The notes: generated by a model not told the origin, from the sequence alone. Shown: positions 22,691 through 31,800, counted from the stretch's first letter. The stretch: 42,477 nucleotides of DNA from CAZNKU01 sp964573775 (GCA_964573775.1 CAZNKU010000010.1:1-42477), one strand, 5' to 3'. Numbers and translations are program-made.

Positions 22691-23509
22691 ATGAAAAAGA
22701 TTTTAGCATTAGTTTTGGCACTTATTATGGTTTTTTCTTTTGCCGCATGTTCACCGGCAAAAAATGCAGATAACCTTGCAAAATCACTTGACGGTGCATT
22801 GATTGTTGCAGAAGCAGGCTCTGCAGGTGAAGAACTTGCAACTACAGATTCAAAATTTGCAAATGCAGAATTCACTGCAGTTGAATCTATGTCTGCAGCA
22901 TTGATGGAAGTTTCATCAGGTACAGCAGACGGTGCTGTAATTGATAAAATTACTGTACTTGGTTCCATTGGTGAAGGCACAAACTACACAGACCTTACAA
23001 TTGTTGAAGGTTACTCCTTCGCTGCAGAAGAATACGGTATTGCATTCAGAAAGGGCAGTGATATTACAACTGCTGTAAATGCTGCAATTGCAGAACTTAT
23101 GGCAGATGGCACAATTGATAAAATTGCCGCAAAATACAATCTTGCAGAACAGATTATCAAAGACGGTGCTCCTCAGAAAGATACATACACAGAAGGCGAC
23201 CTTGCTTCTATTCAGAAAAAAGGCGAACTTGTTATCGGCATCACATACTTTGCCCCAATGAACTATAAAGATGACAGCGGCAAGCTTGTTGGTTTTGAAA
23301 CAGAATTTGCAGAAGCTGTTTGCGCAAAACTTGGTGTGAAGGCTAAATTCCAGGTAATCAACTGGAATTCAAAGGAAGTAGAACTTGCATCGGGTAATAT
23401 TGACTGTATCTGGAACGGTATGACAATTACTGATGACAGACTTGCAAACATGAGTATTTCTGTTCCTTACATGAAGAATGAACAGGTTATAGTTGCAAAA
23501 AGCAAATAA
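22691..23509 (+). CDS. circularly permuted amino-acid ABC transporter substrate-binding lipoprotein
   Basis: 272 residues with a lipoprotein signal (FAAC, Cys20). The domain is SBP_bac_3-like but its halves are in reversed order. Residues 28-155 read as the usual second lobe: AEAGSAGEELA (40-50), GTADGAVIDK (77-86) and EEYGIAFRKGSDI (113-125). Residues 171-272 read as the usual first lobe: KKGELVIGITYFAPMNYKD (176-194), GKLVGFETEFAEAV (197-210), MTITDDR (244-250) and SVPY (257-260), ending at the normal hinge strand QVIVAK. D85 and R250 match the residues that bind the amino and carboxyl groups. AAGGAG start; first gene of a three-gene importer operon. Confidence 0.85.
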   Translation: MKKILALVLALIMVFSFAACSPAKNADNLAKSLDGALIVAEAGSAGEELATTDSKFANAEFTAVESMSAALMEVSSGTADGAVIDKITVLGSIGEGTNYTDLTIVEGYSFAAEEYGIAFRKGSDITTAVNAAIAELMADGTIDKIAAKYNLAEQIIKDGAPQKDTYTEGDLASIQKKGELVIGITYFAPMNYKDDSGKLVGFETEFAEAVCAKLGVKAKFQVINWNSKEVELASGNIDCIWNGMTITDDRLANMSISVPYMKNEQVIVAKSK

Positions 23510-23547
23510 TTAACAGGTTATAATTACAGGAAAGTATGGTTTAGGTT

Positions 23548-24195
23548 ATGAATAGTAGTTTGTCAGTAGTTATGTCTGCCCTGTTTACAGGCTTTGGCGA
23601 AAACTGTATATTATTTATACTTACTTTGTTATCAGCAATTCCATTGGGATTGCTGATAGCATTTGGTACGATGTCTAAAATAAAGCCTATTAAGTACATT
23701 ATGAAAGTGTTTGTATGGGTTATAAGGGGTACTCCTCTTATGCTACAGCTGTTTATTGTATTTTATGTTCCCGGGCTTATTTTTGATACCCCTATGAGAA
23801 ACCGTATGCTGGCAGCATTTATTGCCTTTGCAATAAACTATGCGGCATATTTTTCAGAAATCTACAGGGGCGGTATTGAAGGCATACCAAAAGGTCAGTA
23901 TGAAGCAGGTCAGGTTCTTGGGATGACAAAAACCCAGGTTTTTTTCAAAGTTGTTTTATTTCAGGTTATAAAGAGAATTGTTCCTCCTATGGGTAATGAA
24001 ATAATTACCCTTGTAAAGGATACCTCATTGGCACGTGTAATAGGTGTGCACGAAATAATTATGCATGCAGAAGATTACTCCAGAGTTGGCGTTATATGGC
24101 CATTGTTCTCTACGGCACTTTTCTTCCTTGCATTTGTTGGGGCATTGTCGCTTTTACTGAATTATGTTGAGAAAAAACTTGATTATTATCATTAA
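23548..24195 (+). CDS. amino-acid ABC transporter permease
   Basis: 215 residues with about five membrane helices, of the HisM/GlnP type. VIRGTPLMLQLF and the ABC-contact loop EIYRGGIEGIPKGQYEAGQV are plain. It lies 38 bases after the binding-protein gene and 14 before the ATPase gene. A single permease gene implies a homodimeric channel. The ribosome site is weak, so translation may depend on the upstream gene. Confidence 0.92.
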   Translation: MNSSLSVVMSALFTGFGENCILFILTLLSAIPLGLLIAFGTMSKIKPIKYIMKVFVWVIRGTPLMLQLFIVFYVPGLIFDTPMRNRMLAAFIAFAINYAAYFSEIYRGGIEGIPKGQYEAGQVLGMTKTQVFFKVVLFQVIKRIVPPMGNEIITLVKDTSLARVIGVHEIIMHAEDYSRVGVIWPLFSTALFFLAFVGALSLLLNYVEKKLDYYH

Positions 24196-24209
24196 AAACG
24201 GAGGTTGTT

Positions 24210-24992
24210 ATGTCAATTTTAAGCGTAAATGAAATTTACAAAAAATTTAATAAGACCGAAGTTTTAAAAGGCGTATCCTTTGATATGGAGGAAGGTCAGG
24301 TTATTTCTATTATCGGTTCATCAGGTAGCGGTAAAACCACACTTTTGCGTTGTATCGGTTTTCTGGAAACTGCCGACAAAGGTATAATAAAGGTTAATGA
24401 TGAAATAATTTTTGACGCCAGGGACCATAAATCAAAGAAGAATGATGAAAAGCGCAAGCTACAATCAAATTTTGGCTTTGTTTTTCAGTCCTTTAACCTG
24501 TTTCCTCAATACAATGTAATGGACAATGTAACACTTGCGCCTAAGCTTCTGGCAAGGGAACATCCCGACTTTAAGGAAAATAAAGCAAAAATATATAAAG
24601 AAATTGAAGATAATGCATACGAACTACTTGTAAAATCCGGCTTGGAGGACAAGGTTAAAAACTATCCCTGCGAGCTGTCGGGCGGGCAGCAACAACGAGT
24701 TGCCATTGCAAGAGCACTTGCACTTAATCCTAAAATTATGCTCTTTGACGAACCTACTTCAGCATTGGACCCCGAGCTTACAAATGAAGTTTTGAAAATT
24801 ATAAAATCATTGGCAGACACCAATATGACCATGATTATTGTTACCCATGAAATGGCATTTGCGAAAAATGTTTCCGACAAGATAATATTTATGGACGGCG
24901 GCGTTATTGCCGAGGAGGGTTCTCCAGAAGAAATATTCGGAAATCCCAAAACTCAAAGACTAAAAGAATTTTTAAGTAACGCAAAAGTTTAG
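24210..24992 (+). CDS. amino-acid ABC transporter ATP-binding protein (GlnQ-like)
   Basis: 260 residues. Walker A GSSGSGKTT (36-44), Q-loop FVFQSFNLFP, signature LSGGQQQRVAIARALA, Walker B IMLFDEPTSALDPE and the H-loop VTHEM are all intact. It powers the importer formed with the preceding permease and binding protein. ATG behind CGGAGG. Last gene of the operon; a strong terminator follows at 25073. Confidence 0.95.
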   Translation: MSILSVNEIYKKFNKTEVLKGVSFDMEEGQVISIIGSSGSGKTTLLRCIGFLETADKGIIKVNDEIIFDARDHKSKKNDEKRKLQSNFGFVFQSFNLFPQYNVMDNVTLAPKLLAREHPDFKENKAKIYKEIEDNAYELLVKSGLEDKVKNYPCELSGGQQQRVAIARALALNPKIMLFDEPTSALDPELTNEVLKIIKSLADTNMTMIIVTHEMAFAKNVSDKIIFMDGGVIAEEGSPEEIFGNPKTQRLKEFLSNAKV

Positions 24993-25072
24993 GGATGTAA
25001 AAAGGTCCAGACTGCAAAAAAGAAATAGAATACAGAAAATAAAAGTATATATAATTTTGTTTGAAAATGAAG

Positions 25073-25114
25073 GGGCAGTAAAAAAACTGATTGTTTTTTT
25101 ACTGCCCTTTTTTA
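25073..25114 (+). terminator. strong intrinsic terminator of the ABC transporter operon
   Basis: A 15-base stem (GGGCAGTAAAAAAAC / GTTTTTTTACTGCCC) with a five-base loop and T-run. Between this and the SRP RNA promoter (25115-25233) I see nothing further. Confidence 0.9.
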
Positions 25115-25233
25115 ATTCTTCCACTATACATCCGTACCGCAGGATTTATAGTTACTGTAAGTACCATTTTTACACCTCAAAAAAACACACTTTGACCATT
25201 ATGCAACTTTTTTAAAATCTTTGCAATTAGATA

Positions 25234-25262
25234 TTGAATTTTTTTTATTTTTATAGTATAAT
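25234..25262 (+). promoter_or_regulatory. promoter of the SRP RNA
   Basis: TTGAAT (25234-25239) and TATAAT (25257-25262) with a 17-base spacer; start near 25269, about 40 bases before the mature RNA end. A second TATAAT at 25299-25304 could give a direct start at about 25310, but its -35 is poor. Confidence 0.7.
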
Positions 25263-25309
25263 AGTTTGTACGGTTATACTTTCCACCTATGTGGGAATTA
25301 TAATACCAT

Positions 25310-25584
25310 CCGTACTAGTCGGGGCGTTAGCGGTGCCTTGTACCCATAATCCGCTATAATGGGGACGAATGCCCTTATAAGGGTTGAACTTACAGGTCAA
25401 TGATTAACTTTATCAATGTTGAAAAATTCGGTTCTGCGTGACCGGGAACTGTGAACCTTGTCAGGTCGGGAACGAAGCAGCAATAAGCAGACACTCCCGA
25501 GTGTACGCAGTCTAGCCGAATTTGAGTTGAGGGTTCTTTATACTCTGGGGGTTTCAATTCGAATTTGGGCTGTACGGTTTTTTT
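25310..25584 (+). ncRNA. ffs: signal recognition particle RNA, Bacillus-type with Alu domain
   Basis: About 270 bases, the length of the Bacillus subtilis scRNA. The 5' part has the Alu-domain core (GTAGCGGTGCC-like TTAGCGGTGCC, then AATCCGCT). The S domain is at 25451-25490 with CCTTGTCAGGTC, a GGAA tetraloop in TCG-GGAA-CGA, and GAAGCAGCAATAAG. The 5' CCGTAC (25310-25315) pairs with GTACGG (25572-25577) before the T-run that ends the transcript. With Ffh it targets nascent membrane and secreted proteins. Position just ahead of dnaX-ybaB-recR matches Bacillus. Confidence 0.93.
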
Positions 25585-25616
25585 ATAGTATTATTTTTAC
25601 GGGAGAGGTTATGAAA

Positions 25617-27404
25617 ATGGCATATCAGGCTATTTACAGAAAATGGCGTCCCACAACATTTGAAGACGTTGTTGGGCAGTCACACATTACAGACACTCTT
25701 AAAACTGAAATAAAAACAAACAGACTTGCTCATGCTTATCTTTTTTGCGGCACACGCGGTACGGGTAAAACTACTACTGCAAAAATCTTAAGTCGTGCGG
25801 TTAACTGTGAAAAGCCACTTGAAAACGGCAATCCGTGCAACGAGTGTGCAAGCTGTAAGGGAATTCTTAACAACACCATTATGGATATTGTGGAAATTGA
25901 CGCGGCATCCAACAACGGTGTTGAAAACATACGTGAACTGCGTGATGAAATTTCCTACACTCCTGCAAATGTAAAATATAAAATATATATAATAGACGAA
26001 GTTCATATGCTTTCAACAAGTGCCTTTAATGCACTTTTAAAGACATTGGAAGAACCGCCTGCACATGCAATATTTATTCTTGCTACAACAGAGCCGCAGA
26101 AAATACCTGCAACCATACAGTCAAGATGTCAGAGATTTGACTTTCGCAGAATTTCTGCCAAAAATATTGCAGGCAGAATTGGTGAAATCACAAGAAAAGA
26201 CGGCATAAATATTACAGCTGATGCAATACAATTGGTTGCACAGCTTGGTGACGGCTCAATGCGTGATGCACTTAGCATTCTTGACCTTTGCAGTGGTATT
26301 GAGGGCGAAATAAGCCGTGAAGATATTGAAAATGTAACAGGCTCCGTCAGCCGTACCGCACTTGTTAACCTTGCAGTTGCACTTATAAATTCCGACATTT
26401 CATCTGCCCTTAGTCTTATAAACAAAATGATGGAATCAGGCAAGGAAATAGGTAATCTTATTGATGAGCTTATAATGTGTATAAGAGAAATACTTATTTG
26501 CAAAATTATGGATAATCCATCCGAGGTGGTTGACAAATCACCTGAAGATATTGATTCATACAAAAATATTGCAAATGCTGCACCAAAGGAAGTATTGCTT
26601 TACATTATAAAAGTTCTTTCGGAAACAGCATCACTTTGCAAAACATCCACAAACCCAAGAGTTATGCTCGAGGCTTCTGCAGTTAAAATATGCGACCCTG
26701 CATCCGACGGCAGTACAGAAGCATTTTCTGCAAGACTCGGCAAAATGGAGGCTATGATAGCAACAGGAAAAATTCCTGTTGCAACGGCACCCGTTGCGGT
26801 TGCACCTGCAGTAATTGAAGAACCTGCACCGATTGTTGAAGAAGCTGCTCCCATAATTGAGGAAATCCCTGTTGCGGAAGACGTTGATGATGAGGAATAT
26901 GTAAGCGATGCAGAAGATTATATTGAAGCGGATATGCCGCCATTTGATATACCGCAAATGCCCCCAATGATGGAGGTTGTTCCGACCTTCGATATGGCAC
27001 AACCCATTGAGGAAAGCATTCCCTTTGATACCGCACCAATAACAGAAAATATTTCTGCACCTGCAGAAGAACAGCCTGCTGTTGAAGAAAACGCAGAAGA
27101 TGTTTCGGAGATTAATACATCACATCTTGCAGATGTGCTTAAGGATATAAACAGTGCACTTGCACCTATGCTTAGAATGAGCAAAATAAAAGTTCGTGAC
27201 GGCGTACACTATGTAGTTGCTCAGGATATATTTAAATTAACTATGAGCAGTAACAAAGAATTTACAGAAAGTTTAAAAGGCTTGTTAAAATGCGAACATT
27301 TAAAATTTGTAACAGAAACAGAATTTAACGGAACAGATGCAAAAGATCCCCTTGAAGACATAATTGCCATGGCAGGGGATGTTGACCAGATTTCCATATT
27401 TTAA
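25617..27404 (+). CDS. dnaX: DNA polymerase III subunit gamma/tau
   Basis: 595 residues. Clamp-loader ATPase: Walker A GTRGTGKTTT (45-54), zinc module C64, C74, C77, C80, Walker B IIDEVH (125-130) and sensor SRC (169-171). Residues of about 430-530 are a Pro/Ala/Glu-rich acidic linker, followed by the tau-type C-terminal domain. It loads the beta clamp and couples polymerase to helicase. I chose ATG 25617 (MAYQAIYRKWRP) behind GGAGAGG; ATG 25611 is too close to that site, and the longer frame runs into the SRP RNA. First gene of the dnaX-ybaB-recR group. Confidence 0.95.
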   Translation: MAYQAIYRKWRPTTFEDVVGQSHITDTLKTEIKTNRLAHAYLFCGTRGTGKTTTAKILSRAVNCEKPLENGNPCNECASCKGILNNTIMDIVEIDAASNNGVENIRELRDEISYTPANVKYKIYIIDEVHMLSTSAFNALLKTLEEPPAHAIFILATTEPQKIPATIQSRCQRFDFRRISAKNIAGRIGEITRKDGINITADAIQLVAQLGDGSMRDALSILDLCSGIEGEISREDIENVTGSVSRTALVNLAVALINSDISSALSLINKMMESGKEIGNLIDELIMCIREILICKIMDNPSEVVDKSPEDIDSYKNIANAAPKEVLLYIIKVLSETASLCKTSTNPRVMLEASAVKICDPASDGSTEAFSARLGKMEAMIATGKIPVATAPVAVAPAVIEEPAPIVEEAAPIIEEIPVAEDVDDEEYVSDAEDYIEADMPPFDIPQMPPMMEVVPTFDMAQPIEESIPFDTAPITENISAPAEEQPAVEENAEDVSEINTSHLADVLKDINSALAPMLRMSKIKVRDGVHYVVAQDIFKLTMSSNKEFTESLKGLLKCEHLKFVTETEFNGTDAKDPLEDIIAMAGDVDQISIF

Positions 27405-27431
27405 TTAAACTAACTTAACGGAGGAAATAAA

Positions 27432-27776
27432 ATGGCTAAACACAGATTTAACGGAATGGGCGGCATGGGTAACATGAACAGCATGATTAAGCAGGCACAG
27501 AAGATGCAGGCTGAAATGGAAAGAATGCAGGCTGAAATGGAAGAAAAGAAATTTGAAGCTACTGCAGGCGGCGGTGCTGTTGCAGTTACGGTTTCAGGCA
27601 AAAAGGAATTACTTGATGTAAAAATTTCACCGGAGGCTTGTGACCCTGACGATGTTGAAATGCTTCAGGACCTTATTATCGTTGCAGTTAACGATGCAAT
27701 GAAAAAGGCTGATGAAGATTCTATGAACCAAATGGGTAAAATCACAGGCGGAATGAATATTCCGGGGTTATTTTAA
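27432..27776 (+). CDS. YbaB/EbfC family nucleoid-associated protein
   Basis: 114 residues with a Met/Gly-rich start, MIKQAQKMQAEMERMQAEME helix, GGGAVAVTVSGKKELLDVKI core and the C-terminal GGMNIPGLF seen across the family. It is a dimeric DNA-binding protein, encoded between dnaX and recR in most bacteria, as here. ACGGAGG start site; its stop overlaps the recR start by one base. Confidence 0.93.
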   Translation: MAKHRFNGMGGMGNMNSMIKQAQKMQAEMERMQAEMEEKKFEATAGGGAVAVTVSGKKELLDVKISPEACDPDDVEMLQDLIIVAVNDAMKKADEDSMNQMGKITGGMNIPGLF

Positions 27777-28375
27777 TGGATTATTTTGTACCACCACTTG
27801 AAATACTTATAGAACAGTTTGCAAAATTACCTGGTATTGGTAAAAAAACCGCTACTAGGTTGGCTTTTCATGTACTTAATTCCTCAAAGGAAGATGCAGC
27901 CGCATTTGCAAACGCCATTACAAATGCAAAAGAACAGGTAAAGCTTTGCAAAATTTGTCAGAATATTACAGATACAGAAACCTGTGCTCTTTGCGAAAGT
28001 CCTAAACGTGACAATTCCGTAATTTGTGTTACGGAAAGTCCGAAAGATGTAATATCTATTGAAAAGACAAACGAATATCACGGACTTTACCACGTTTTGC
28101 ACGGTGCTATTTCACCAATGGATAACATTGGACCAAACGATATAAAAATACCCGAGCTTTTAGAGCGTCTTAAGGACGATACTGTAAAAGAGGTTATAAT
28201 GGCAACCAACCCAACAATTGAGGGTGAAGCTACTGCAATGTATATAGCAAAGCTTATAAAGCCATTTGGAATAAAGGTTACAAGAATTGCCCACGGTATA
28301 CCCGTAGGCGGTGACCTTGAATACGCAGACGAAATTACACTTACAAGAGCTATGGAAGGCAGAAGGGAAATGTAG
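27776..28375 (+). CDS. recR: recombination protein RecR
   Basis: 199 residues. N-terminal helix-hairpin-helix (FAKLPGIGKKTATRLAFH), a four-cysteine zinc finger (CKIC and CALC, about 59-75), then a Toprim domain (ICVTESPKDV) and the GGDLEYADEITL end. It works with RecF/RecO to load RecA on gapped DNA. Start ATG overlaps the ybaB stop (TAATG). The hflX gene follows after four bases. Confidence 0.95.
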   Translation: MDYFVPPLEILIEQFAKLPGIGKKTATRLAFHVLNSSKEDAAAFANAITNAKEQVKLCKICQNITDTETCALCESPKRDNSVICVTESPKDVISIEKTNEYHGLYHVLHGAISPMDNIGPNDIKIPELLERLKDDTVKEVIMATNPTIEGEATAMYIAKLIKPFGIKVTRIAHGIPVGGDLEYADEITLTRAMEGRREM

Positions 28376-28379
28376 CCTT

Positions 28380-29636
28380 ATGGATTTGCACGAAACAATG
28401 GAACGCCCGGAAAGAGTTGTGCTTGTTGGCGTACACACCGGCAGCAGAGATGAACTTAACGACTGTACCGAAGAATCTATGCAGGAGCTTGAGCTCCTTG
28501 CACAGACAGCAGGTGCAGAGGTTGTGGCACATTTTGTACAAAACAGACCTGCAGTTGAAAATGCAACTTATGTAGGCGAAGGCAAGGCAGAGGAAATACG
28601 CGATTTCTGTGAGCAGCAGGAAATCGATATTGTTATATGCGACGACGAGCTTACCGGCTCTCAGGTACGTAATCTTGAAGACTTTGTTGGCACAAGAGTT
28701 ATGGACCGCAGTGCTCTTATTATGGACATTTTTGCATCAAGAGCAAAAACAAAAGAGGGTAAATTGCAGGTAGAACTTGCACAGCTTCAATATTACCTTA
28801 CAAGACTTACAGGTTCATTTGTCAACCTTTCTCGTTTAGGCGGCGGTATTGGTACAAGAGGTCCCGGTGAAACAAAGCTTGAAACAGACAGGCGTCACAT
28901 AAGAAACAGAATTTCCGTCATCCGCAAACAGCTTGAAGAAGTGGAAAAAAACAGAGAAAACCAACGCAAGCAACGTATTAAAGAGGGCTTACAGCAAATT
29001 GCACTGGTAGGATATACAAATGCGGGCAAATCATCATTGCTTAACTACCTGACAGATGCAGGAGTACTTGCAGAAGACAAGCTTTTTGCAACTTTGGACC
29101 CTACTGCACGCAAGCTTACGCTACCTGACGGTTCACCTGTTATATTGGTGGATACCGTTGGATTTATACGAAAACTGCCTCATCATCTTATAAAGGCATT
29201 TCGCTCCACTTTGGAAGAAGCAGTTATTGCAGATGTGCTTGTGCACGTTGTGGATGCATCGTCACCACAGATTGACCAGAATATTGAGGTTGTTGAAGGT
29301 CTTTTGCATGAGCTTGGCGCTTCGCAAAAGCCCATAGTTACAGCTTTTAACAAAACAGACCTTGTTCCTGAATTTTCGGCACACAAACAGATGTCCGTGG
29401 AAATAAGTGTTAAAAAAGGTCACAATATAGACAAACTTTTAGATACACTTTGCGAGGCTATGCCCGAAAAACGTCGCAGAGTAAAAGTTCTGATACCTTA
29501 CAGCAAGGGTTCGGTACTTTCAGTAATATATGCAAATGCCAATGTGAATTCCGAAGAGCATACCCCAGAGGGAACTTTGATGGATATTACTGCAGATGCA
29601 AAAACTTATAATATGGTGAGTGATTTTATTGTATAG
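28380..29636 (+). CDS. hflX: GTPase HflX
   Basis: 418 residues from ATG 28380. An N-terminal HflX domain with RLGGGIGTRGPGETKLE, a helical arm, then the G domain: GYTNAGKSSLLN (G1), DTVGFIRKLPHHLI (G3) and NKTD (G4). HflX binds ribosomes and splits stalled or hibernating 70S particles. The frame extends 23 codons further upstream into recR, but the AAGGGA site favours 28380. Its 3' end overlaps the yigZ start. Confidence 0.93.
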   Translation: MDLHETMERPERVVLVGVHTGSRDELNDCTEESMQELELLAQTAGAEVVAHFVQNRPAVENATYVGEGKAEEIRDFCEQQEIDIVICDDELTGSQVRNLEDFVGTRVMDRSALIMDIFASRAKTKEGKLQVELAQLQYYLTRLTGSFVNLSRLGGGIGTRGPGETKLETDRRHIRNRISVIRKQLEEVEKNRENQRKQRIKEGLQQIALVGYTNAGKSSLLNYLTDAGVLAEDKLFATLDPTARKLTLPDGSPVILVDTVGFIRKLPHHLIKAFRSTLEEAVIADVLVHVVDASSPQIDQNIEVVEGLLHELGASQKPIVTAFNKTDLVPEFSAHKQMSVEISVKKGHNIDKLLDTLCEAMPEKRRRVKVLIPYSKGSVLSVIYANANVNSEEHTPEGTLMDITADAKTYNMVSDFIV

Positions 29637-30252
29637 CTATAAAACAATTAAAACTGAAAATTCAGATGAATTTGTTGAAAAAAAATCCAGATTTATCGGC
29701 TATGCAAAGCCTGTGGTTACAGAAGATGAAGCCATAGAGTTTATTAAAAAAATCCGTGCCAAGCACCCTGATGCAACACACAACGTATATGCGTACAAGG
29801 TAAGAGAAAATAACATTCAACGTTATTCCGACGACGGTGAGCCTGCAGGCACTGCGGGAATACCCACACTTGACGTTATACAAAAAGAGGGTATTACAGA
29901 TATTTGTGTTGTGGTTACACGATATTTCGGCGGCACACTTTTGGGTGCAGGCGGACTTGTACGTGCGTACACAAAGGGCGCAAAAATCGGAATAGATGCG
30001 GCACAGATTGTTGAGCGATATTTTTGTTTTGAATACACAGTAAACATTGACTACACAATGCTTGAAAAAATAAAGCTTGAAGCACAGGCCATGGGTTGCA
30101 TACCCGGGGAAATTGTTTATGCAAATGATGTTACACTTACATTTTATGTACCCTATGATCTTGAGGGGTTTGAAGAAAAATTAATTGATATAACAAGTGG
30201 ACGTGCCATAATAAAAAAAAGTGACAACGGTAAATTTGTTGATGTAAATTGA
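29629..30252 (+). CDS. YigZ/IMPACT family protein
   Basis: About 207 residues. EKKSRFIGYAKPV, YSDDGEPAGTAGIPTL and TRYFGGTLLGAGGLVRAYT are the UPF0029/IMPACT N-domain signatures, followed by the YigZ C-terminal ferredoxin-like domain. The biochemical role is not settled; yeast and human IMPACT modulate Gcn2. I prefer the TTG at 29629, which has GGTGAG eight bases upstream; a GTG at 29620 lacks a site. It overlaps hflX by eight bases and precedes tsaE. Confidence 0.9.
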   Translation: MYSYKTIKTENSDEFVEKKSRFIGYAKPVVTEDEAIEFIKKIRAKHPDATHNVYAYKVRENNIQRYSDDGEPAGTAGIPTLDVIQKEGITDICVVVTRYFGGTLLGAGGLVRAYTKGAKIGIDAAQIVERYFCFEYTVNIDYTMLEKIKLEAQAMGCIPGEIVYANDVTLTFYVPYDLEGFEEKLIDITSGRAIIKKSDNGKFVDVN

Positions 30253-30260
30253 GGTTTTAT

Positions 30261-30674
30261 ATGAAATACGTATCAAACAACGAGGCTGAAACTCAAAAAA
30301 TCGGATACGAGCTTGCAAAGGAACTGAAAAAAGGGGATGTAATTGCCTTTTTCGGTGACCTTGGTGCAGGAAAAACTGCATTTACAAAAGGTGTTTGCAG
30401 TTATTTTGGAATTGACGATGTTAACAGCCCTACCTTTACAATAGTAAATGAATATTATGGTGATATGACCGTTTATCATTTTGATGCCTACCGTATACAC
30501 AGTAACAGCTGGCTTGACGGTGGTTTTGACGAATACTTGTATAACGAGGGTATCTGTATTATAGAATGGGCTGAAAATTTAGAAGACATTCTACCTGAAA
30601 GCACATATAAAATCACCATTACAAGAGATTTGTCAAAAGGTGACGACTACAGAGATATAGAGGTGTTAAAATGA
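30261..30674 (+). CDS. tsaE: tRNA threonylcarbamoyladenosine biosynthesis ATPase TsaE
   Basis: 137 residues from ATG 30261 (TTGAGG site). Walker A GDLGAGKTAFTKG, SPTFTIVNEY and the HFDAYRI block followed by IIEWAEN are typical. TsaE is the ATPase that resets the TsaB-TsaD complex in making t6A37 of ANN-decoding tRNAs. The stop overlaps the tsaB start (ATGA), which fits subunits of one pathway. Confidence 0.94.
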   Translation: MKYVSNNEAETQKIGYELAKELKKGDVIAFFGDLGAGKTAFTKGVCSYFGIDDVNSPTFTIVNEYYGDMTVYHFDAYRIHSNSWLDGGFDEYLYNEGICIIEWAENLEDILPESTYKITITRDLSKGDDYRDIEVLK

Positions 30675-31366
30675 AGATTTTAGCAATAGACAGTTGCTCT
30701 AATGTGGCAACTGCGGCTTTGGTTGAAGACGATTGTTTAATTGCTCAGTTTTCACTGAACAACAAAACAACACATTCCACAAAACTTTTGCCTCAAATTG
30801 AATATATGATGAAAAATGCAGAAGCAGAATTTGCGGACATAGATTTATTCGCCGTAACAGTAGGTCCCGGTTCATTTACAGGGGAACGAATAGGTGTTGC
30901 AACCGCAAAGGCTTTGGCTCACGCAACAGGAAAGCCTATGGTTGGTGTATCTGCACTTATGGCGATGGCATACAACATTAAATACACAGATTATCTTATT
31001 TGTCCAATTATGGACGCAAGACGTGAACAGGTGTACACAGCAACCTTCAAATGGGAGGGTGACAAGCTTGTTACAGTAAAAGAAGACAGAGCCATGGCTC
31101 TTGACGAACTTTTAAATGAGCTTGATGAAAATGTAATCTTCTTTGGTGACGGTGTACCCGTGTTTAAAGAAAAAATTTCCGAAAAGCTTGGCAACAAAGC
31201 TCATTTTGCACCTGCAAACCTTATGCACATTAACGGAGGCGGAGTTGCGGAGGCTGCAAAATCAGAATATAAAAAAGGAAATGCCTGCGACTATGCAAGC
31301 CTTGTACCTACGTACTTAAGGCTTTCTCAGGCGGAAAGGGAGTACAATGATAGGAATAGGAACTGA
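30671..31366 (+). CDS. tsaB: tRNA threonylcarbamoyladenosine biosynthesis protein TsaB
   Basis: 231 residues of the ASKHA fold: ILAIDSCSNVATAAL at the start, TVGPGSFTGERIGVATAKAL in the middle and PIMDARREQVYTA. It is the non-catalytic partner of TsaD; tsaD is not in this window. Overlaps tsaE by four bases and rpiB by 20. Confidence 0.94.
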   Translation: MKILAIDSCSNVATAALVEDDCLIAQFSLNNKTTHSTKLLPQIEYMMKNAEAEFADIDLFAVTVGPGSFTGERIGVATAKALAHATGKPMVGVSALMAMAYNIKYTDYLICPIMDARREQVYTATFKWEGDKLVTVKEDRAMALDELLNELDENVIFFGDGVPVFKEKISEKLGNKAHFAPANLMHINGGGVAEAAKSEYKKGNACDYASLVPTYLRLSQAEREYNDRNRN

Positions 31367-31784
31367 TCACGGCGGTGTGGAACTTAAAACACACATCAAA
31401 AACTTGTTGGAATCAAAGGGTATTGAAGTTAAAGACTTCGGCATACATAGCACAGATTCAGTAGACTACCCGGATATTGCAATACCTGTATGTGAAAGCG
31501 TTGTATCAGGTGAATGCGAATGCGCAATACTTGTGTGCGGTACAGGCATAGGTATGAGCATTGCGGCAAACAAAATCAAAGGTATACGTGCCGCACACGT
31601 AACAGATTCATTCAGTGCAAGAATGACAAAAATGCATAACAATGCAAATGTAATTTGCCTTGGTGGCAGAATTACAGGGTCTGAAATTGCATCTGACATT
31701 GTAGAAGCATACCTTAACGCAAAATTTGAGGGTGGCAGACATGCAAACAGAGTAGAAAAAGTAATGGCTTTGGAAAATAAATAA
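31347..31784 (+). CDS. rpiB: ribose 5-phosphate isomerase B
   Basis: 145 residues. GTDHGGVELK at the start, DFGIHSTDSVDYPD, the active-site ILVCGTGIGMSIAANK with its cysteine, and HNNANVICLGGR. It interconverts ribose 5-phosphate and ribulose 5-phosphate. It overlaps tsaB by 20 bases and has a GGGAG site inside that gene. Related LacAB/allose isomerases cannot be fully excluded, but the motifs are those of RpiB. Confidence 0.92.
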   Translation: MIGIGTDHGGVELKTHIKNLLESKGIEVKDFGIHSTDSVDYPDIAIPVCESVVSGECECAILVCGTGIGMSIAANKIKGIRAAHVTDSFSARMTKMHNNANVICLGGRITGSEIASDIVEAYLNAKFEGGRHANRVEKVMALENK

Positions 31785-31800
31785 AAAGGAGCGAAGGCTG

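Noticed and set aside
25458..25616. Upstream in-frame extension of dnaX
   Set aside because: It lies inside the SRP RNA and its terminator; the normal DnaX N-terminus (MAYQAIYRKWRP) starts at 25617 with a good ribosome site.
26129..27184. Several long minus-strand frames opposite dnaX
   Set aside because: They mirror the codon bias of dnaX (Ala/Pro/Glu-rich linker) and match no family.
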